Assembly (NCBI GenBank): GCA_903789535.1
Contig: CAIFES010000001.1
Location: 1 to 64,000 of the forward strand
Direction: 5' to 3'
DNA length: 64,000 bases
Source: an uncultured Aeriscardovia sp.
Lineage (GTDB): Bacteria > Actinomycetota > Actinomycetes > Actinomycetales > Bifidobacteriaceae
The position numbers were made by a program, and so were the translations under genes. Each line of letters opens with the position of its first letter. Position 1 is the stretch's first letter. A model generated the notes under the pieces. That model was not told the origin of the DNA. It did no database searches and saw nothing but the letters and a program-made list of their open reading frames with translations. Below, piece by piece: positions 10,575-19,734 of this stretch.

Positions 10575-13500
10575 TCAGTACTGTGGCGCGTAGGCCGGCT
10601 CCTGCGTCAGATCCCGTCGTTTCTGCGTCTGGATGCTGCGCACGCCGAAGATCGTCTTGATATAGGCGACGAGCTCGTTCTTGTTCGTCACACGGAACAT
10701 GTCCCCGCACTCCACGCGCGTGGTGGCCCCGTCGGCACCCGTGATGACGAGCGTGACCGGGCACATACCCGGATTGTCGCGCAGCACCGAGTACAGCCGG
10801 CGGATATTCGAGGCGGTCAGCTGGCCAGTGCCGATGTTGATGTCGAGCGGCCGGGCGTCATCGGCGCTGACCTCCACGATGTTGAGATCCATCGCCCGCA
10901 GCTTGACGGTCGTCTCATCGACGGAGACCATCCCACGTATCTGGCAGATCTTGTCGATCACCAGCTCGGAGGAGGCGGCCTGGAACGCCCTGCCGAAGAA
11001 GAGACAGTCGATGCTCGAGTCGAGATCCTCGATGGTCACCAACGCCCACGGGTTGCCAGACTTGGAGGTACGCCGCTCCACCTTGGTGATCATGCCCGAG
11101 AGCGTCACAATCGACCGGTCGGGCATCGCCGGCGCCCGCTCGATCAGCTCGGCGATCGAATAATCGCGCAGACCGGCGAGGATCGAGCTCATGCCCGAGA
11201 GCGGATGGTCGGAGACGTACAGGCCCAGCACCTCGCGCTCGAAGTTAAGCTTCTGGCGCTTGTCCCATTCGGGGATATCCGGGATGGTGATCGTCGCGTC
11301 GCCCAGGCCCACGTCCTGCGTGCCGCCCTCACCGTCGGAGAACAGGTCGAACTGACCCTCCGCCTCCTTGCGCCGCAGCGGGACCACCTGGTCGATGGCC
11401 GACTCGCTGATGGTGAACAGCGCGCGCCGGTTGGGGCTGATCGAATCGAACGCCCCGCCCTTGATGAGCGACTCGACGGCACGCTTGTTGAGCACCTCCA
11501 GCGGCACGCGGCGGATGAAGTCGAGGAAATCCTTGTACAGCCCGCGCGGGCCTTTGCGCTCGGCGACGATCCCCTCGACCACCTTCTCCCCCACGTTGCG
11601 GATAGCGCCCAGGCCGAAACGCACGACAGAGCCGACGGCCGAGTACGCCGCGACTGACTCGTTGACATCCGGGATGAGCACCTTGATGTTCATCCGCCGC
11701 GCCTCGGCGAGGTAGATGGCCGTCTTGTCCTTGTTCGTGCGCTCGCCCTCAAGCAGGGCGGCCATGAACTCGACCGGATAGTGCGTCTTGAGATAGGCGG
11801 TCCAGTACGAGACGAGGCCGTAGCAGGCCGAGTGCGCCTTGTTGAACGCGTAGCCGGAGAACGGCACGAGGATGTCCCACACATCCTGCGCCGCCTTCTG
11901 CGAGTAGCCGTGCTCAGCCATGCCCTTGAAGAACGGCACCTTCTCGTGCGCCAGCACCTCCGGTTTCTTCTTGCCCATGGCACGGCGCAGCACGTCGGCC
12001 TCGCCGAGCGAGTAGCCGGCCAGGATCCTGGCGGCGGACTGGACCTGCTCCTGGTAGACGATCAGACCGTATGTCTCGTCGAGCACCGGGGCGAGCGGCT
12101 TGGCCACCTCCTCGTCGATCGGGGTGATGGGCTGCTCGCCGTTCTTGCGCTTGGCGTAGTTGATATGCGAGTTCATATCCATCGGGCCTGGCCGGTACAG
12201 GGCGATGAGAGCGGAGATGTCGTTGAAGTTATCAGGCTTGAGCTGTTTGAGCAGCGAGCGCATGCCGTCCGAATCGAGCTGGAAGACGCCGAGCGTGCTT
12301 CCGGCCGACAGCAGCCGGTAGGTGGCCTTGTCGTCGAGCGGCACCTTGGTGATGTCGACGCTCTCGCCTTTGTTCGCCTTGATATTGGCGAGCGTGTCGT
12401 GGATGGTGGTGAGGTTGGACAGGCCGAGGAAATCGTTCTTGACCAGCCCGAGGGTCTCGCACGTGTGATATTCGAAGACAGTCGTGATGGTGCCGTCGCT
12501 GCGCTCCATGAGCGGGGAGATGTCGGTGATGGGGATGTCCGCCATGATGGTGGCGCACGCGTGCACTCCGGTCTGGCGGATCAGGCCCTCGATGCCGCGG
12601 GCGCGGTCGATGATCTTGTGGGCGTCCGGGTCCGTCTCGTACAGCTCGCGGAACTCGCGGCCTTCGGCGTAACGCTTTGACTTGGGGTCGAAGAGGTCTT
12701 TGAGCGAGGGGTCCTTGGCGTTCTTTCCGCCGCCGGGCAGTGCTTTTGTCAGCCGCTCGCCGGTGGAGAAGTCGTAGCCCATGATGCGGGCGGCGTCCTT
12801 GAGCGCCTGCTTCGTCTTGATGGTGCCGTACGTGGTGCACTGCGCCACCTGAGGCGCACCGTATTTTTGCGCCACATAGTCGAGCACCTTCATACGGCCC
12901 ACCGGGTCGAAGTCGATATCGATATCCGGCAGGGAGACGCGCTCCGGGTTGAGGAACCTCTCGAAGATGAGGCCGTGCTTCATCGGGTCGATTTCGGTGA
13001 TGCCCAGCGCGTACGTGACGACGGCACCGCCGGCCGATCCTCGGCCCGGCCCGACCTGGATGCCGTGGTTCTTCGCCCAGTTGACGTAATCGGAGACCAC
13101 CAGGAAGTAGCCCGGGAACTGCATCTGCGAGATGACGCCGCACTCATAGTCGGCCTGCGCCGCCACGTCCTCGGGCACGCCGTCCGGGTAGCGCCATTCG
13201 AGGCCCTTCTGTACATTGTGCAGGAACAGGCTCGTCTCGTCCCAGCCCTCGGGGCAGTCGAATTTGGGCATGTAGGCGCCGTCGGTGTGGTCGTCGAACA
13301 TCACGTTGCACCGCTCAGCGATCTCAAGCGTGTTGTCGCACGCCTGCGGCAGCTCGGAAAACAGATCGCGCATCTCCTGGCTCGACTTGAGGTAGTAGCC
13401 CTGGCCGTCGAATTTGAAGCGGTCCGGGTCGTCCAGATGGGAGCCGGAGTTGATGCACAGCAGGCTGTCCTGCGCCTGCGCGTCCTGCTCGAGCGTGTAA

Positions 13501-14180
13501 TGGCAGTCGTTGGTCGCCACGATCGGGGCGTCGATGTCTTTGGCGATCCTGAGCAGGTCGGGGGTGACATCGCGCTCGATGGAAAGACCGTGGTCCATCA
13601 GCTCGATGTAGAAGTTCTCCTTGCCGAAGATGTCCTGAAGCGTCCGAGCCCATTTGAGGGCCTCATCGTACTGGCCCAGGCGCAGGCGCGTCTGGATGAT
13701 GCCCGAGGGGCAGCCCGATCCGGCGATGACACCCTCGTGATAGGTCTCGAGCACGTCCTGGTCCATGCGCGGCCATTTGCCGAATCGGCCTTCGAGGCTC
13801 GCCACGGAGCTCGCCTTGATAAGGTTGCGCAGACCGGTGTCGTTCTCCGCCCACAGCGTCATGTGGGTCATCGCGCCGCCGCCGGAGACATCCATGCCGG
13901 CCTTCTGCTGAGCCTTCGTGCCCCAGTGGACGCGCGAATGGTCGGTGCGGGCGGTGCCCGGGGTCACATATGCCTCGATGCCGATGATCGGCTTGATGCC
14001 GTTGTCCACGCAGGTGCGCCACATCTCGTAGGCACCGTGCATATTGCCATGGTCGGTGATGCCGAGCGCCGGCTGGCCGAGCTGCTTCGCCCGCGCGACA
14101 AGCTCGGGAATCTTCGCGGCACCGTCAAGCGTCGAGTAATGCGTGTGATTGTGCAGATGGACGAAACCGGAGGCAGACAT
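10575..14180 (-). CDS. dnaE: DNA polymerase III subunit alpha
   Basis: Replicative polymerase catalytic subunit, 1201 residues (E. coli 1160). The PHP domain opens with HLHNHTHYS (8-16). The polymerase core has VGPGRGSA (376-383) and PDIDIDFD (418-425) with catalytic aspartates, followed by the finger/beta-binding regions, an HhH region and a C-terminal OB fold (~1010-1090). The start is the ATG at 14180, preceded by GGGAGG; the frame stays open upstream but that stretch has no family similarity. A TAGATT box lies 7 nt before the ATG, so an own promoter with a very short leader is possible. It follows the ftsZ-rluD run on the same strand. Confidence 0.97.
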   Translation of the reverse strand: MSASGFVHLHNHTHYSTLDGAAKIPELVARAKQLGQPALGITDHGNMHGAYEMWRTCVDNGIKPIIGIEAYVTPGTARTDHSRVHWGTKAQQKAGMDVSGGGAMTHMTLWAENDTGLRNLIKASSVASLEGRFGKWPRMDQDVLETYHEGVIAGSGCPSGIIQTRLRLGQYDEALKWARTLQDIFGKENFYIELMDHGLSIERDVTPDLLRIAKDIDAPIVATNDCHYTLEQDAQAQDSLLCINSGSHLDDPDRFKFDGQGYYLKSSQEMRDLFSELPQACDNTLEIAERCNVMFDDHTDGAYMPKFDCPEGWDETSLFLHNVQKGLEWRYPDGVPEDVAAQADYECGVISQMQFPGYFLVVSDYVNWAKNHGIQVGPGRGSAGGAVVTYALGITEIDPMKHGLIFERFLNPERVSLPDIDIDFDPVGRMKVLDYVAQKYGAPQVAQCTTYGTIKTKQALKDAARIMGYDFSTGERLTKALPGGGKNAKDPSLKDLFDPKSKRYAEGREFRELYETDPDAHKIIDRARGIEGLIRQTGVHACATIMADIPITDISPLMERSDGTITTVFEYHTCETLGLVKNDFLGLSNLTTIHDTLANIKANKGESVDITKVPLDDKATYRLLSAGSTLGVFQLDSDGMRSLLKQLKPDNFNDISALIALYRPGPMDMNSHINYAKRKNGEQPITPIDEEVAKPLAPVLDETYGLIVYQEQVQSAARILAGYSLGEADVLRRAMGKKKPEVLAHEKVPFFKGMAEHGYSQKAAQDVWDILVPFSGYAFNKAHSACYGLVSYWTAYLKTHYPVEFMAALLEGERTNKDKTAIYLAEARRMNIKVLIPDVNESVAAYSAVGSVVRFGLGAIRNVGEKVVEGIVAERKGPRGLYKDFLDFIRRVPLEVLNKRAVESLIKGGAFDSISPNRRALFTISESAIDQVVPLRRKEAEGQFDLFSDGEGGTQDVGLGDATITIPDIPEWDKRQKLNFEREVLGLYVSDHPLSGMSSILAGLRDYSIAELIERAPAMPDRSIVTLSGMITKVERRTSKSGNPWALVTIEDLDSSIDCLFFGRAFQAASSELVIDKICQIRGMVSVDETTVKLRAMDLNIVEVSADDARPLDINIGTGQLTASNIRRLYSVLRDNPGMCPVTLVITGADGATTRVECGDMFRVTNKNELVAYIKTIFGVRSIQTQKRRDLTQEPAYAPQY

Positions 14181-14309
14181 GCCTCCCAATCTAGCCGACG
14201 GGCGCAACGGAAAGTGCCCGATTTCACCGACGGTGGTGCGGTATCCGGCGTGCCCGGCGTGTCTGCCGATCCTGCACCCGTCTGAGGCGGCGACAGACAC
14301 CCTGCCGGC

Positions 14310-15332
14310 TCAGGCGGCGGCTGTGCTCGAGATCGCGGGCCGGTCGTCGCGCAGAATCCGCAGCGCGGAGTCGAGATCCGGAGCGTAGCGCGACGTGACG
14401 GTCGTCCACACGTGCGTGCGCGGGTGTTTGAATGTCAGGCTCATCGCCTGCAGCCACTGGCGCTCGAGGCCGAGCCGCGCGGAGAGCGCAGGATCGGCGC
14501 CGTAGAGAGGATCTCCCACGAGCGGGTGGCCGATGGAGGCGAAATGCACACGGATCTGGTGCGTGCGGCCGGTCTCGAGGTTGACGCGCACATGGGTGGC
14601 GAGGCGGAACCGCTCGATCACGTCGAAATGGGTGATCGCCTCCTTGCCGATGGGCGAGACGGTGAACCGGAATGACGCCGCCCCCCTGTCACGGGCGATG
14701 GGGGCCTCGATCGTCGCCTTGTCCTGACGAAGCCGGCCCTGGCAGACCGCCTCGTAGATCTTGCTGACCGCGTGCTCGGAAAACTGGCGGCGCATCTCCA
14801 CGTAAGCGAGGTCGGATTTGCACACGAGCATGACGCCGGAGGTGCCCACGTCAAGGCGGGAGACGATGCCCTCGCGCCCCGGCGCCCCGAGGCGCGAGAC
14901 GCGGATGCCGCGCTGGCGCAGCCCGTCGAGCACGGTCGGCCCGGTCCAGCCGGCGGAAGGATGGGCGGCCACGCCGACCGGTTTGTTGACGACGACGATG
15001 TCCTCGTCCTCATAGAGCACGTCGAGCTGCTCGACACGGGGTGCCGCGGTGGCCGTATGATCCGGCAGCCGCAGGCGGAGGATGTCGCCGTCCTCGAGAC
15101 GGGTCGAGCGCTGTGCCGGCCGGGACAGCAGTGTGATGGTGCCGTCGAGCACCCCCTGACCTGCTTTGGAGCGCGAGACGCCGAGCATCTTGGAGGCGGC
15201 GACGTCGAGCCGCAGGCCGATCAGCCCCTGAGGGACGGGAAAGACCTGGCCTCCGTCAGCCTCATGCGCGGCAGCCGGATCCGGTGACGCGCTGCCGAGA
15301 ACAGGCGGCAGCACCGGGACGCGGCCGCTCAC
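14310..15332 (-). CDS. RluD/RluA-family rRNA pseudouridine synthase
   Basis: Isomerises uridine to pseudouridine, probably in 23S rRNA. It has 340 residues: an N-terminal S4 RNA-binding domain (~35-95, with RLDVAASKMLGVSRSKA), then the synthase domain (~103-310) with the catalytic motif GIVSRLDVGTSG. The catalytic Asp is residue 161. The usual His of HRLD is Ser (158) here; the Asp itself is intact. ATHVRVNLETGRTHQIRVH is the conserved C-terminal motif. Its start overlaps the lspA stop by 4 bp, the usual lspA-rluD arrangement. Confidence 0.92.
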   Translation of the reverse strand: MSGRVPVLPPVLGSASPDPAAAHEADGGQVFPVPQGLIGLRLDVAASKMLGVSRSKAGQGVLDGTITLLSRPAQRSTRLEDGDILRLRLPDHTATAAPRVEQLDVLYEDEDIVVVNKPVGVAAHPSAGWTGPTVLDGLRQRGIRVSRLGAPGREGIVSRLDVGTSGVMLVCKSDLAYVEMRRQFSEHAVSKIYEAVCQGRLRQDKATIEAPIARDRGAASFRFTVSPIGKEAITHFDVIERFRLATHVRVNLETGRTHQIRVHFASIGHPLVGDPLYGADPALSARLGLERQWLQAMSLTFKHPRTHVWTTVTSRYAPDLDSALRILRDDRPAISSTAAA

Positions 15333-15946
15333 CGTGCGCCGCCCTGTCGTGCATGGTCGTCGACCGCGGTGCCGTCATGCGCATCATCGTCCTGCCCGGC
15401 ATCCTTCTGCCCGTTGAACGGCACGGAGCACAGCAGCAGGATGATGGCGATGATCGCTGCGAGCGTGAGGTAGATATCGGCGACATTGCCGATCGACCAG
15501 CCGTAGTTGAGGAAATCGACCACCCTCCCATTGAGGAAACCGGTGGAATAGACGATGCGGTCGAGCAGGTTGCCGGCGGCACCGGCAAGCGCGAGCGCGG
15601 CGGTCAGCGACCATGCGGTCGAATCGGTGCGCAGAACGCACCAGCCGAGCAGGACGCACGCGGCACAGGCGAAGAGGGAGATGACCCACGTGTGCGCGGC
15701 TCCGAGGCCGAGCGTCGCGCCGGAATTGAAGAACAGCCGCAGAGAGAGGAAGCGTCCCAGCACCGGGACATTCTCGCTCGTTGACAGATGATGGAGCGCG
15801 AGCTGTTTTGTCACCTGATCGAGCACGATCAGCGCGATGGAAAAAACGAACGAGAGGGCGGCGCGACGACCGCGTCCTCTCCCGTCCGTGGCGGCGGGGC
15901 TGGTCATGCCCTCCCCCGCCGCATCATGGGTGGCCATCCGGCTCAC
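15329..15946 (-). CDS. lspA: Lipoprotein signal peptidase (signal peptidase II)
   Basis: Membrane aspartic protease that cleaves prolipoprotein signal peptides after lipid attachment. It has 205 residues from the GTG overlapping the divIVA stop (GTGA); an in-frame ATG lies 9 nt later. Four hydrophobic segments are visible (~29-49, 84-104, 112-130, 152-175). The catalytic aspartates are Asp129 in GNLLDR and Asp157 in NVADIY. The ~30-residue C-terminal tail is charged and Asp-rich, an extension beyond the family core. Coupled downstream to the pseudouridine synthase gene. Confidence 0.95.
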   Translation of the reverse strand: MSRMATHDAAGEGMTSPAATDGRGRGRRAALSFVFSIALIVLDQVTKQLALHHLSTSENVPVLGRFLSLRLFFNSGATLGLGAAHTWVISLFACAACVLLGWCVLRTDSTAWSLTAALALAGAAGNLLDRIVYSTGFLNGRVVDFLNYGWSIGNVADIYLTLAAIIAIILLLCSVPFNGQKDAGQDDDAHDGTAVDDHARQGGAR

Positions 15947-17280
15947 TGCTGGTCAGAGCCCTGGCCGTCCTGGCCCTGCGCGGAGGAACGGCGCTCGGAG
16001 CCGTACTCGTCAGAATCGGAGACCTGTGCCGAAAGCTGGTCGAGGAAGTTCTTCAGGCGGCCGCGATACTCGGTCTCGAACTTCTTGAGCGAGGCGATAT
16101 TGCCCTCGATGACCTTGGAATCGGAGACGAGCTTGGCGCGCACGGACTTGGAGTAGTCGTCCGCGTCCTGACGGGTCTTGGCACTATAGGCGTCGGCATC
16201 CTGACGGACCTGATGGACGTAGGCCTCGGCATCGCTGCGCTGCTTGCCGGTCTCCTGATCAGCCTGGGCGCGGACCTTGGACGAATAGTCGTCGGCCTCC
16301 TTGCGCACACGCTGCGAGTACTCATTGGCCTGCGAGATGGTCTCATCGTGCTTGTTCTGGCCCTCGTTGATGAGATTCTCGCGTATGGTCTGGCCCTCGG
16401 CCTCAAGCTGTGCCTTCTGCGCCTTGCCCTTGTTGACGTACTCGTCGTGCAGTTGCATGGCGAGGGTGAGCATGGCGGTGGCGCGCTCCGGTTCGGACTG
16501 TGCCTGGGCACCGGCATTGCTGATCTTCTCGATCGAGCCGGTCTGTGTGCTCGGCTCCATCTTGGCGACCTGGGCGCGCAGCTTCTCCTCACGCTCCTGC
16601 GACTCGGACAGCTGCTGGCGCAGCGTGGCCGCCTGCTGGCGGGCGGAGGCCTCGTCGGCCTTGAGCGCCTCGAGCTCCTTGCCACGCTCATCAGCCTGCG
16701 CACCGGCCTGGCGTGCCTGCTCCAGGGCGGCACGCGCCTGGCCGAGCTGGTCGGTCAGCGAGCTGTTCGCGCTGCTCAGGTCCTCGCGGGCCTTCTCGGC
16801 CTGCTCGAGCTGGGAGCGCAGCGAGTCGATCTGCTGCTTGAGCGCGTCGGCGCCCTCTGTGCCCTTGGTGGCCTGGTCGGTGAGCTGGTCGAGCTGGGTG
16901 TTGAGCGAGGAGACCTGGGAGCTCAGATCCTTGACCTGGCCCTGGAGGTTGTCACGCTCGCCGGTGAGCGTGCGCACCTGCTCCTGGGCGGCGCGCAGAT
17001 CAGCGTCCGAGGCGGAGGAGGCGTCGGCGCGCTCGGCCTCGAGCTGCTTCTCAAGCTCATGGTTGCGATTGGTGAGCTGGCTGATCTTCGTATTGAGCTT
17101 GGCCACATCCGAGCCGAGCGCCTGCGTGCTGCCGCCGCCCAGGGCGTTCTGGCTCAGGGCGTCGACCGTCTGCGTGACCTCGTCGAGGAAGGAATCGACC
17201 TCATCGATGTCGTATCCCTCACGGAAACGGGTCGTGTTGAAACGATGATTGCGAATATCGTTGGGTGTCAGCAATGCCAT
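15943..17280 (-). CDS. divIVA: DivIVA/Wag31 polar growth scaffold
   Basis: Coiled-coil cytoplasmic protein that marks curved membranes, poles and septa and recruits the growth machinery in Actinobacteria. The N-terminal DivIVA lipid-binding domain (1-60) contains LLTPNDIRNHRF and GYDIDEVDSFLDEV. Two long coiled-coil blocks follow (~50-250 and ~275-420). A Gln/Ser-rich spacer around 240-260 and an acidic C-terminus (SDSDEYGSERRSS) complete 445 residues, longer than mycobacterial Wag31 (~260). It is separated from yggT by 142 bp with a hairpin, so it may have its own promoter. Its stop overlaps lspA. Confidence 0.95.
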   Translation of the reverse strand: MALLTPNDIRNHRFNTTRFREGYDIDEVDSFLDEVTQTVDALSQNALGGGSTQALGSDVAKLNTKISQLTNRNHELEKQLEAERADASSASDADLRAAQEQVRTLTGERDNLQGQVKDLSSQVSSLNTQLDQLTDQATKGTEGADALKQQIDSLRSQLEQAEKAREDLSSANSSLTDQLGQARAALEQARQAGAQADERGKELEALKADEASARQQAATLRQQLSESQEREEKLRAQVAKMEPSTQTGSIEKISNAGAQAQSEPERATAMLTLAMQLHDEYVNKGKAQKAQLEAEGQTIRENLINEGQNKHDETISQANEYSQRVRKEADDYSSKVRAQADQETGKQRSDAEAYVHQVRQDADAYSAKTRQDADDYSKSVRAKLVSDSKVIEGNIASLKKFETEYRGRLKNFLDQLSAQVSDSDEYGSERRSSAQGQDGQGSDQQ

Positions 17281-17343
17281 AGTCTGCTGCTTTCTCTTTG
17301 GATGGCGCCCCCGGCACGCACCGGTATCGCGTCACGCTTTCTC

Positions 17344-17375
17344 CCGCTTGAATGCTATCACCGCATTCCAAGCGG
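17344..17375 (-). terminator. Stem-loop between yggT and divIVA
   Basis: CCGCTTGAATGC (17344-17355) pairs with GCATTCCAAGCGG (17363-17375) with one bulged base and a 7-nt loop. There is no T-run on either strand. It may be a processing or attenuation hairpin separating ftsZ-sepF-yggT from divIVA-lspA. Confidence 0.4.
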
Positions 17376-17422
17376 CCTTCTGGACTGCGACGGCTCACGC
17401 CGTACGTACGAGTGCTTCCTGA

Positions 17423-17740
17423 TCACCCCCAGACAAGCAGGGAGAAGAGGAAATTGACGAGCCACTGCACCAGGCCGATACCGACCCAGAGCACGAGATA
17501 GGCCACGTCCAGGCTCACCGCGCCCAGGGGGATGGGGCGGATCCACCGGCGCAGCCACCTGAGCGGCGGCTCGGTGAGGTCATAAATGACGGAGATGATC
17601 CGCGCCCATGCCCCATGCGGTGTCCTGCGGCCGAGCACAAGCACCCAGTCGACGATCATCCGCACGAACAGGACGGCGATGTAGGCGTCGAGCAGGATGT
17701 TGATCAGGTGCTGAATCAGACTGAGGACGGTGGTGAGCAT
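17423..17740 (-). CDS. YggT family membrane protein
   Basis: Small integral membrane protein of 105 residues with two hydrophobic segments (~5-32 and ~75-103) joined by a loop holding the family motif RRTPHGAWARIISVIYDLTEPPLRWLRR. YggT proteins sit next to sepF and divIVA in most Gram-positive division clusters, and a role in division or envelope organisation is inferred from that context. It starts 17 bp after the sepF stop, so it is co-transcribed with sepF. Confidence 0.9.
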   Translation of the reverse strand: MLTTVLSLIQHLINILLDAYIAVLFVRMIVDWVLVLGRRTPHGAWARIISVIYDLTEPPLRWLRRWIRPIPLGAVSLDVAYLVLWVGIGLVQWLVNFLFSLLVWG

Positions 17741-17757
17741 GTGCGGTCTGCCCCTCC

Positions 17758-18237
17758 TCAGTCCCCGAAGAAGTCAGAGGACGAGGCCTTGCCGCTCTCA
17801 CCGCGGGTAATGGCCACCGATGAGGGGCTGAGCAGGAAGACACGCGGGGTGACGCGCTCGATCTTGCCGCGCAGGCCGAAGACGACGCCCGCGGAGAAAT
17901 CGACGATGCGGTAGGCGACCGACTCGCTCACATCGGTGAGGTTGAGCACGACCGGCGTGCCCTGACGAATGGCCTTGCCCACCTCCTGTGCGTCGTCGTA
18001 GCTCTTGGGATGGATGGTGACGATCCGCGAGAGCGGGTCCTGCCCGTAGTCGTCCTGTTCGTCGTGCTGCACCGTATACTCCTGTTCCTGGGCGGAGACG
18101 GACGGATCAGTGTCGAACGTCGACTGTCCGTCGACCGGCTGATCGCCGGCCTGCGGATCGCCGTCCACATCCTGATCGTCCTGGGACACATCGGCCATTC
18201 CGAGGAATGACAGCGCATTTTTGAATTTGCTGGCCAT
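17758..18237 (-). CDS. sepF: Cell division protein SepF
   Basis: FtsZ membrane anchor and bundling factor; Actinobacteria lack FtsA, so SepF is the main tether. It has 159 residues. The N-terminal membrane-binding amphipathic segment [14 protein letters not shown] (1-14) is followed by an Asp/Gln-rich linker (15-78) and the SepF core (~82-150) with [20 protein letters not shown] and the [13 protein letters not shown] strand pair. It lies 30 bp downstream of ftsZ. The FtsZ C-terminal peptide that SepF binds is present in the neighbour. Confidence 0.95.
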   Translation of the reverse strand: MASKFKNALSFLGMADVSQDDQDVDGDPQAGDQPVDGQSTFDTDPSVSAQEQEYTVQHDEQDDYGQDPLSRIVTIHPKSYDDAQEVGKAIRQGTPVVLNLTDVSESVAYRIVDFSAGVVFGLRGKIERVTPRVFLLSPSSVAITRGESGKASSSDFFGD

Positions 18238-18267
18238 ATCAGCTCCTCACCGTGTTCGCGGACCCGA

Positions 18268-19620
18268 TCAGCCCTGCAGGAACGGGGGGATGTCGATGCT
18301 GCCGGTCTCGTCCTGCTCACCGGCGCGGTGGCCCTGCTCCTGTGCCGGGGTCTGCCGAGGCCGCGCCGCCGGCTGCTGCACAGGCTGCTGCGCCTGCTGC
18401 GGCTGGGCGAACTGCCCGGCGGACGGCTGCTGCGCATTCTGCGCCTGCTGTGGCACGACCGGCTGGGAGGCGGTGCCGAGGCTGAGCGGGTTGAGCGTCG
18501 GCACCTGCGGGCTGGAGGCCTGCTCGCCGAGGGCCGGGACGGAGGAGGACGGTGCGCTCTGGCGCTCAGGCTGCGACTGGCGCGGGGTGTCGGCCACGAG
18601 CGGGGCGGCACCGGCGGTGGCGGCCTCCTTCGCCTTCTTCTCCTTGTCCGGATCAAACCCGGCCGCGATGACGGTGACACGCACATCGTCACCATAAGAG
18701 TCGTCGAGGGTGAGACCCCAGATGATCTGTGCCTGCGGATGGACGTTCTTGTGGATGAGCTCGACGGCGTCGTTGACCTCACCCAGACCCACATCCGTCG
18801 GGCCGGCGACATCGATGAGCACACCGTGGGCGCCCTCGATACTCTCCTCAAGCAACGGGGAACTGATGGCAAGCTCGGCGGCCTTGGTAGCGCGGTCCTC
18901 GCCCTTGGCCTGGCCGATGCCGAACAGCGCGGTGCCGGCGTCCTTGAGGATGGTGGTCACATCGTTGAAGTCGACGTGGATGTAGGCGTTGTGGGAGATG
19001 AGGTCCGTCACGCCCTGCACGCCGGACAGCAGCGCGGAATCGGCGGTGCGGAAGGCGTCAAGGATGGAGATGTTCTTGTCGGACATGTCGAGCAGACGGT
19101 CATTGGGAATGACGATGAGCGCGTCGACCTCGCCGCGCAGCTTGTCGATGCCCGAATCGGCCGACTGGGCGCGGCGCGGGCCCTCAAAACCGAACGGGCG
19201 TGTGACGACGGCCACGGTCAGCGCTCCGAGCTGGCGCGCGGTGCGGGCGACGAGCGGACTCGCGCCGGTGCCGGTGCCACCGCCCTCGCCGCAGGTGATG
19301 AACACCATATCGGCGCCCTTGAGCGCCTCCTCGATCTCGGACTGGTGGTCCTGCGCGGCCTTGGCGCCCTTCTCCGGGTCGGCACCGGCACCCAGTCCAC
19401 GGCTCGACTTGTCGGACAGGGAGATCTTGACGTCCGCCTCGCTGCGGAGCAGATCCTGCGCATCGGTATTGATGGCGATGAACTCCACATTCGAGAGCTG
19501 CTCGTCAATCATGCGGTTGAGCGCGTTGCCGCCCGCACCGCCGACACCCACGACTTTGATGTTCGTGCTGTTGTCAAATTCCTGGACGGTGTAGTCATCC
19601 GTCTGATCGTTCTCGCTCAC
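18268..19620 (-). CDS. ftsZ: Cell division GTPase FtsZ
   Basis: Tubulin homologue forming the cytokinetic ring. The start chosen is the GTG at 19620, preceded by GGGGGAG (450 residues); the frame continues upstream without a ribosome-binding site. Seen: KVVGVGGAGGNALNRM (22-37), the tubulin signature GGGTGTG (113-119), and a C-terminal Gln/Pro-rich linker (~330-440) ending in the conserved peptide DIPPFLQG that binds SepF and other partners. First gene of the sepF-yggT-divIVA-lspA run. A perfect 34-bp palindrome lies 76 bp upstream of the start. Confidence 0.97.
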   Translation of the reverse strand: MSENDQTDDYTVQEFDNSTNIKVVGVGGAGGNALNRMIDEQLSNVEFIAINTDAQDLLRSEADVKISLSDKSSRGLGAGADPEKGAKAAQDHQSEIEEALKGADMVFITCGEGGGTGTGASPLVARTARQLGALTVAVVTRPFGFEGPRRAQSADSGIDKLRGEVDALIVIPNDRLLDMSDKNISILDAFRTADSALLSGVQGVTDLISHNAYIHVDFNDVTTILKDAGTALFGIGQAKGEDRATKAAELAISSPLLEESIEGAHGVLIDVAGPTDVGLGEVNDAVELIHKNVHPQAQIIWGLTLDDSYGDDVRVTVIAAGFDPDKEKKAKEAATAGAAPLVADTPRQSQPERQSAPSSSVPALGEQASSPQVPTLNPLSLGTASQPVVPQQAQNAQQPSAGQFAQPQQAQQPVQQPAARPRQTPAQEQGHRAGEQDETGSIDIPPFLQG

Positions 19621-19695
19621 GCTCGCTCCCCCGCTGAGTCTGGTCACAAACATTTTCGATTTTATTGCCCGCATACTACCGGAATCGCACTGATT

Positions 19696-19729
19696 GCCGA
19701 GCATTACGACATATGTCGTAATGCTCGGC
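19696..19729. promoter_or_regulatory. Perfect 34-bp palindrome between dus and ftsZ
   Basis: Both 17-bp halves match exactly around the centre 19712/19713 (outer bases GCCGAGC, inner bases ACATATGT). It begins 6 bp past the dus stop codon and ends 76 bp before the ftsZ start. It lacks a T-run. It may be a terminator-like hairpin for glyS-dus or an operator controlling ftsZ. Confidence 0.75.
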
Positions 19730-19734
19730 CTCTA

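Noticed and set aside
15781-17457. 558-residue Leu/Gly-rich open frame on the plus strand
   Set aside because: Mirror of the divIVA coiled coil; the periodic codons of the real gene create an artificial hydrophobic frame.
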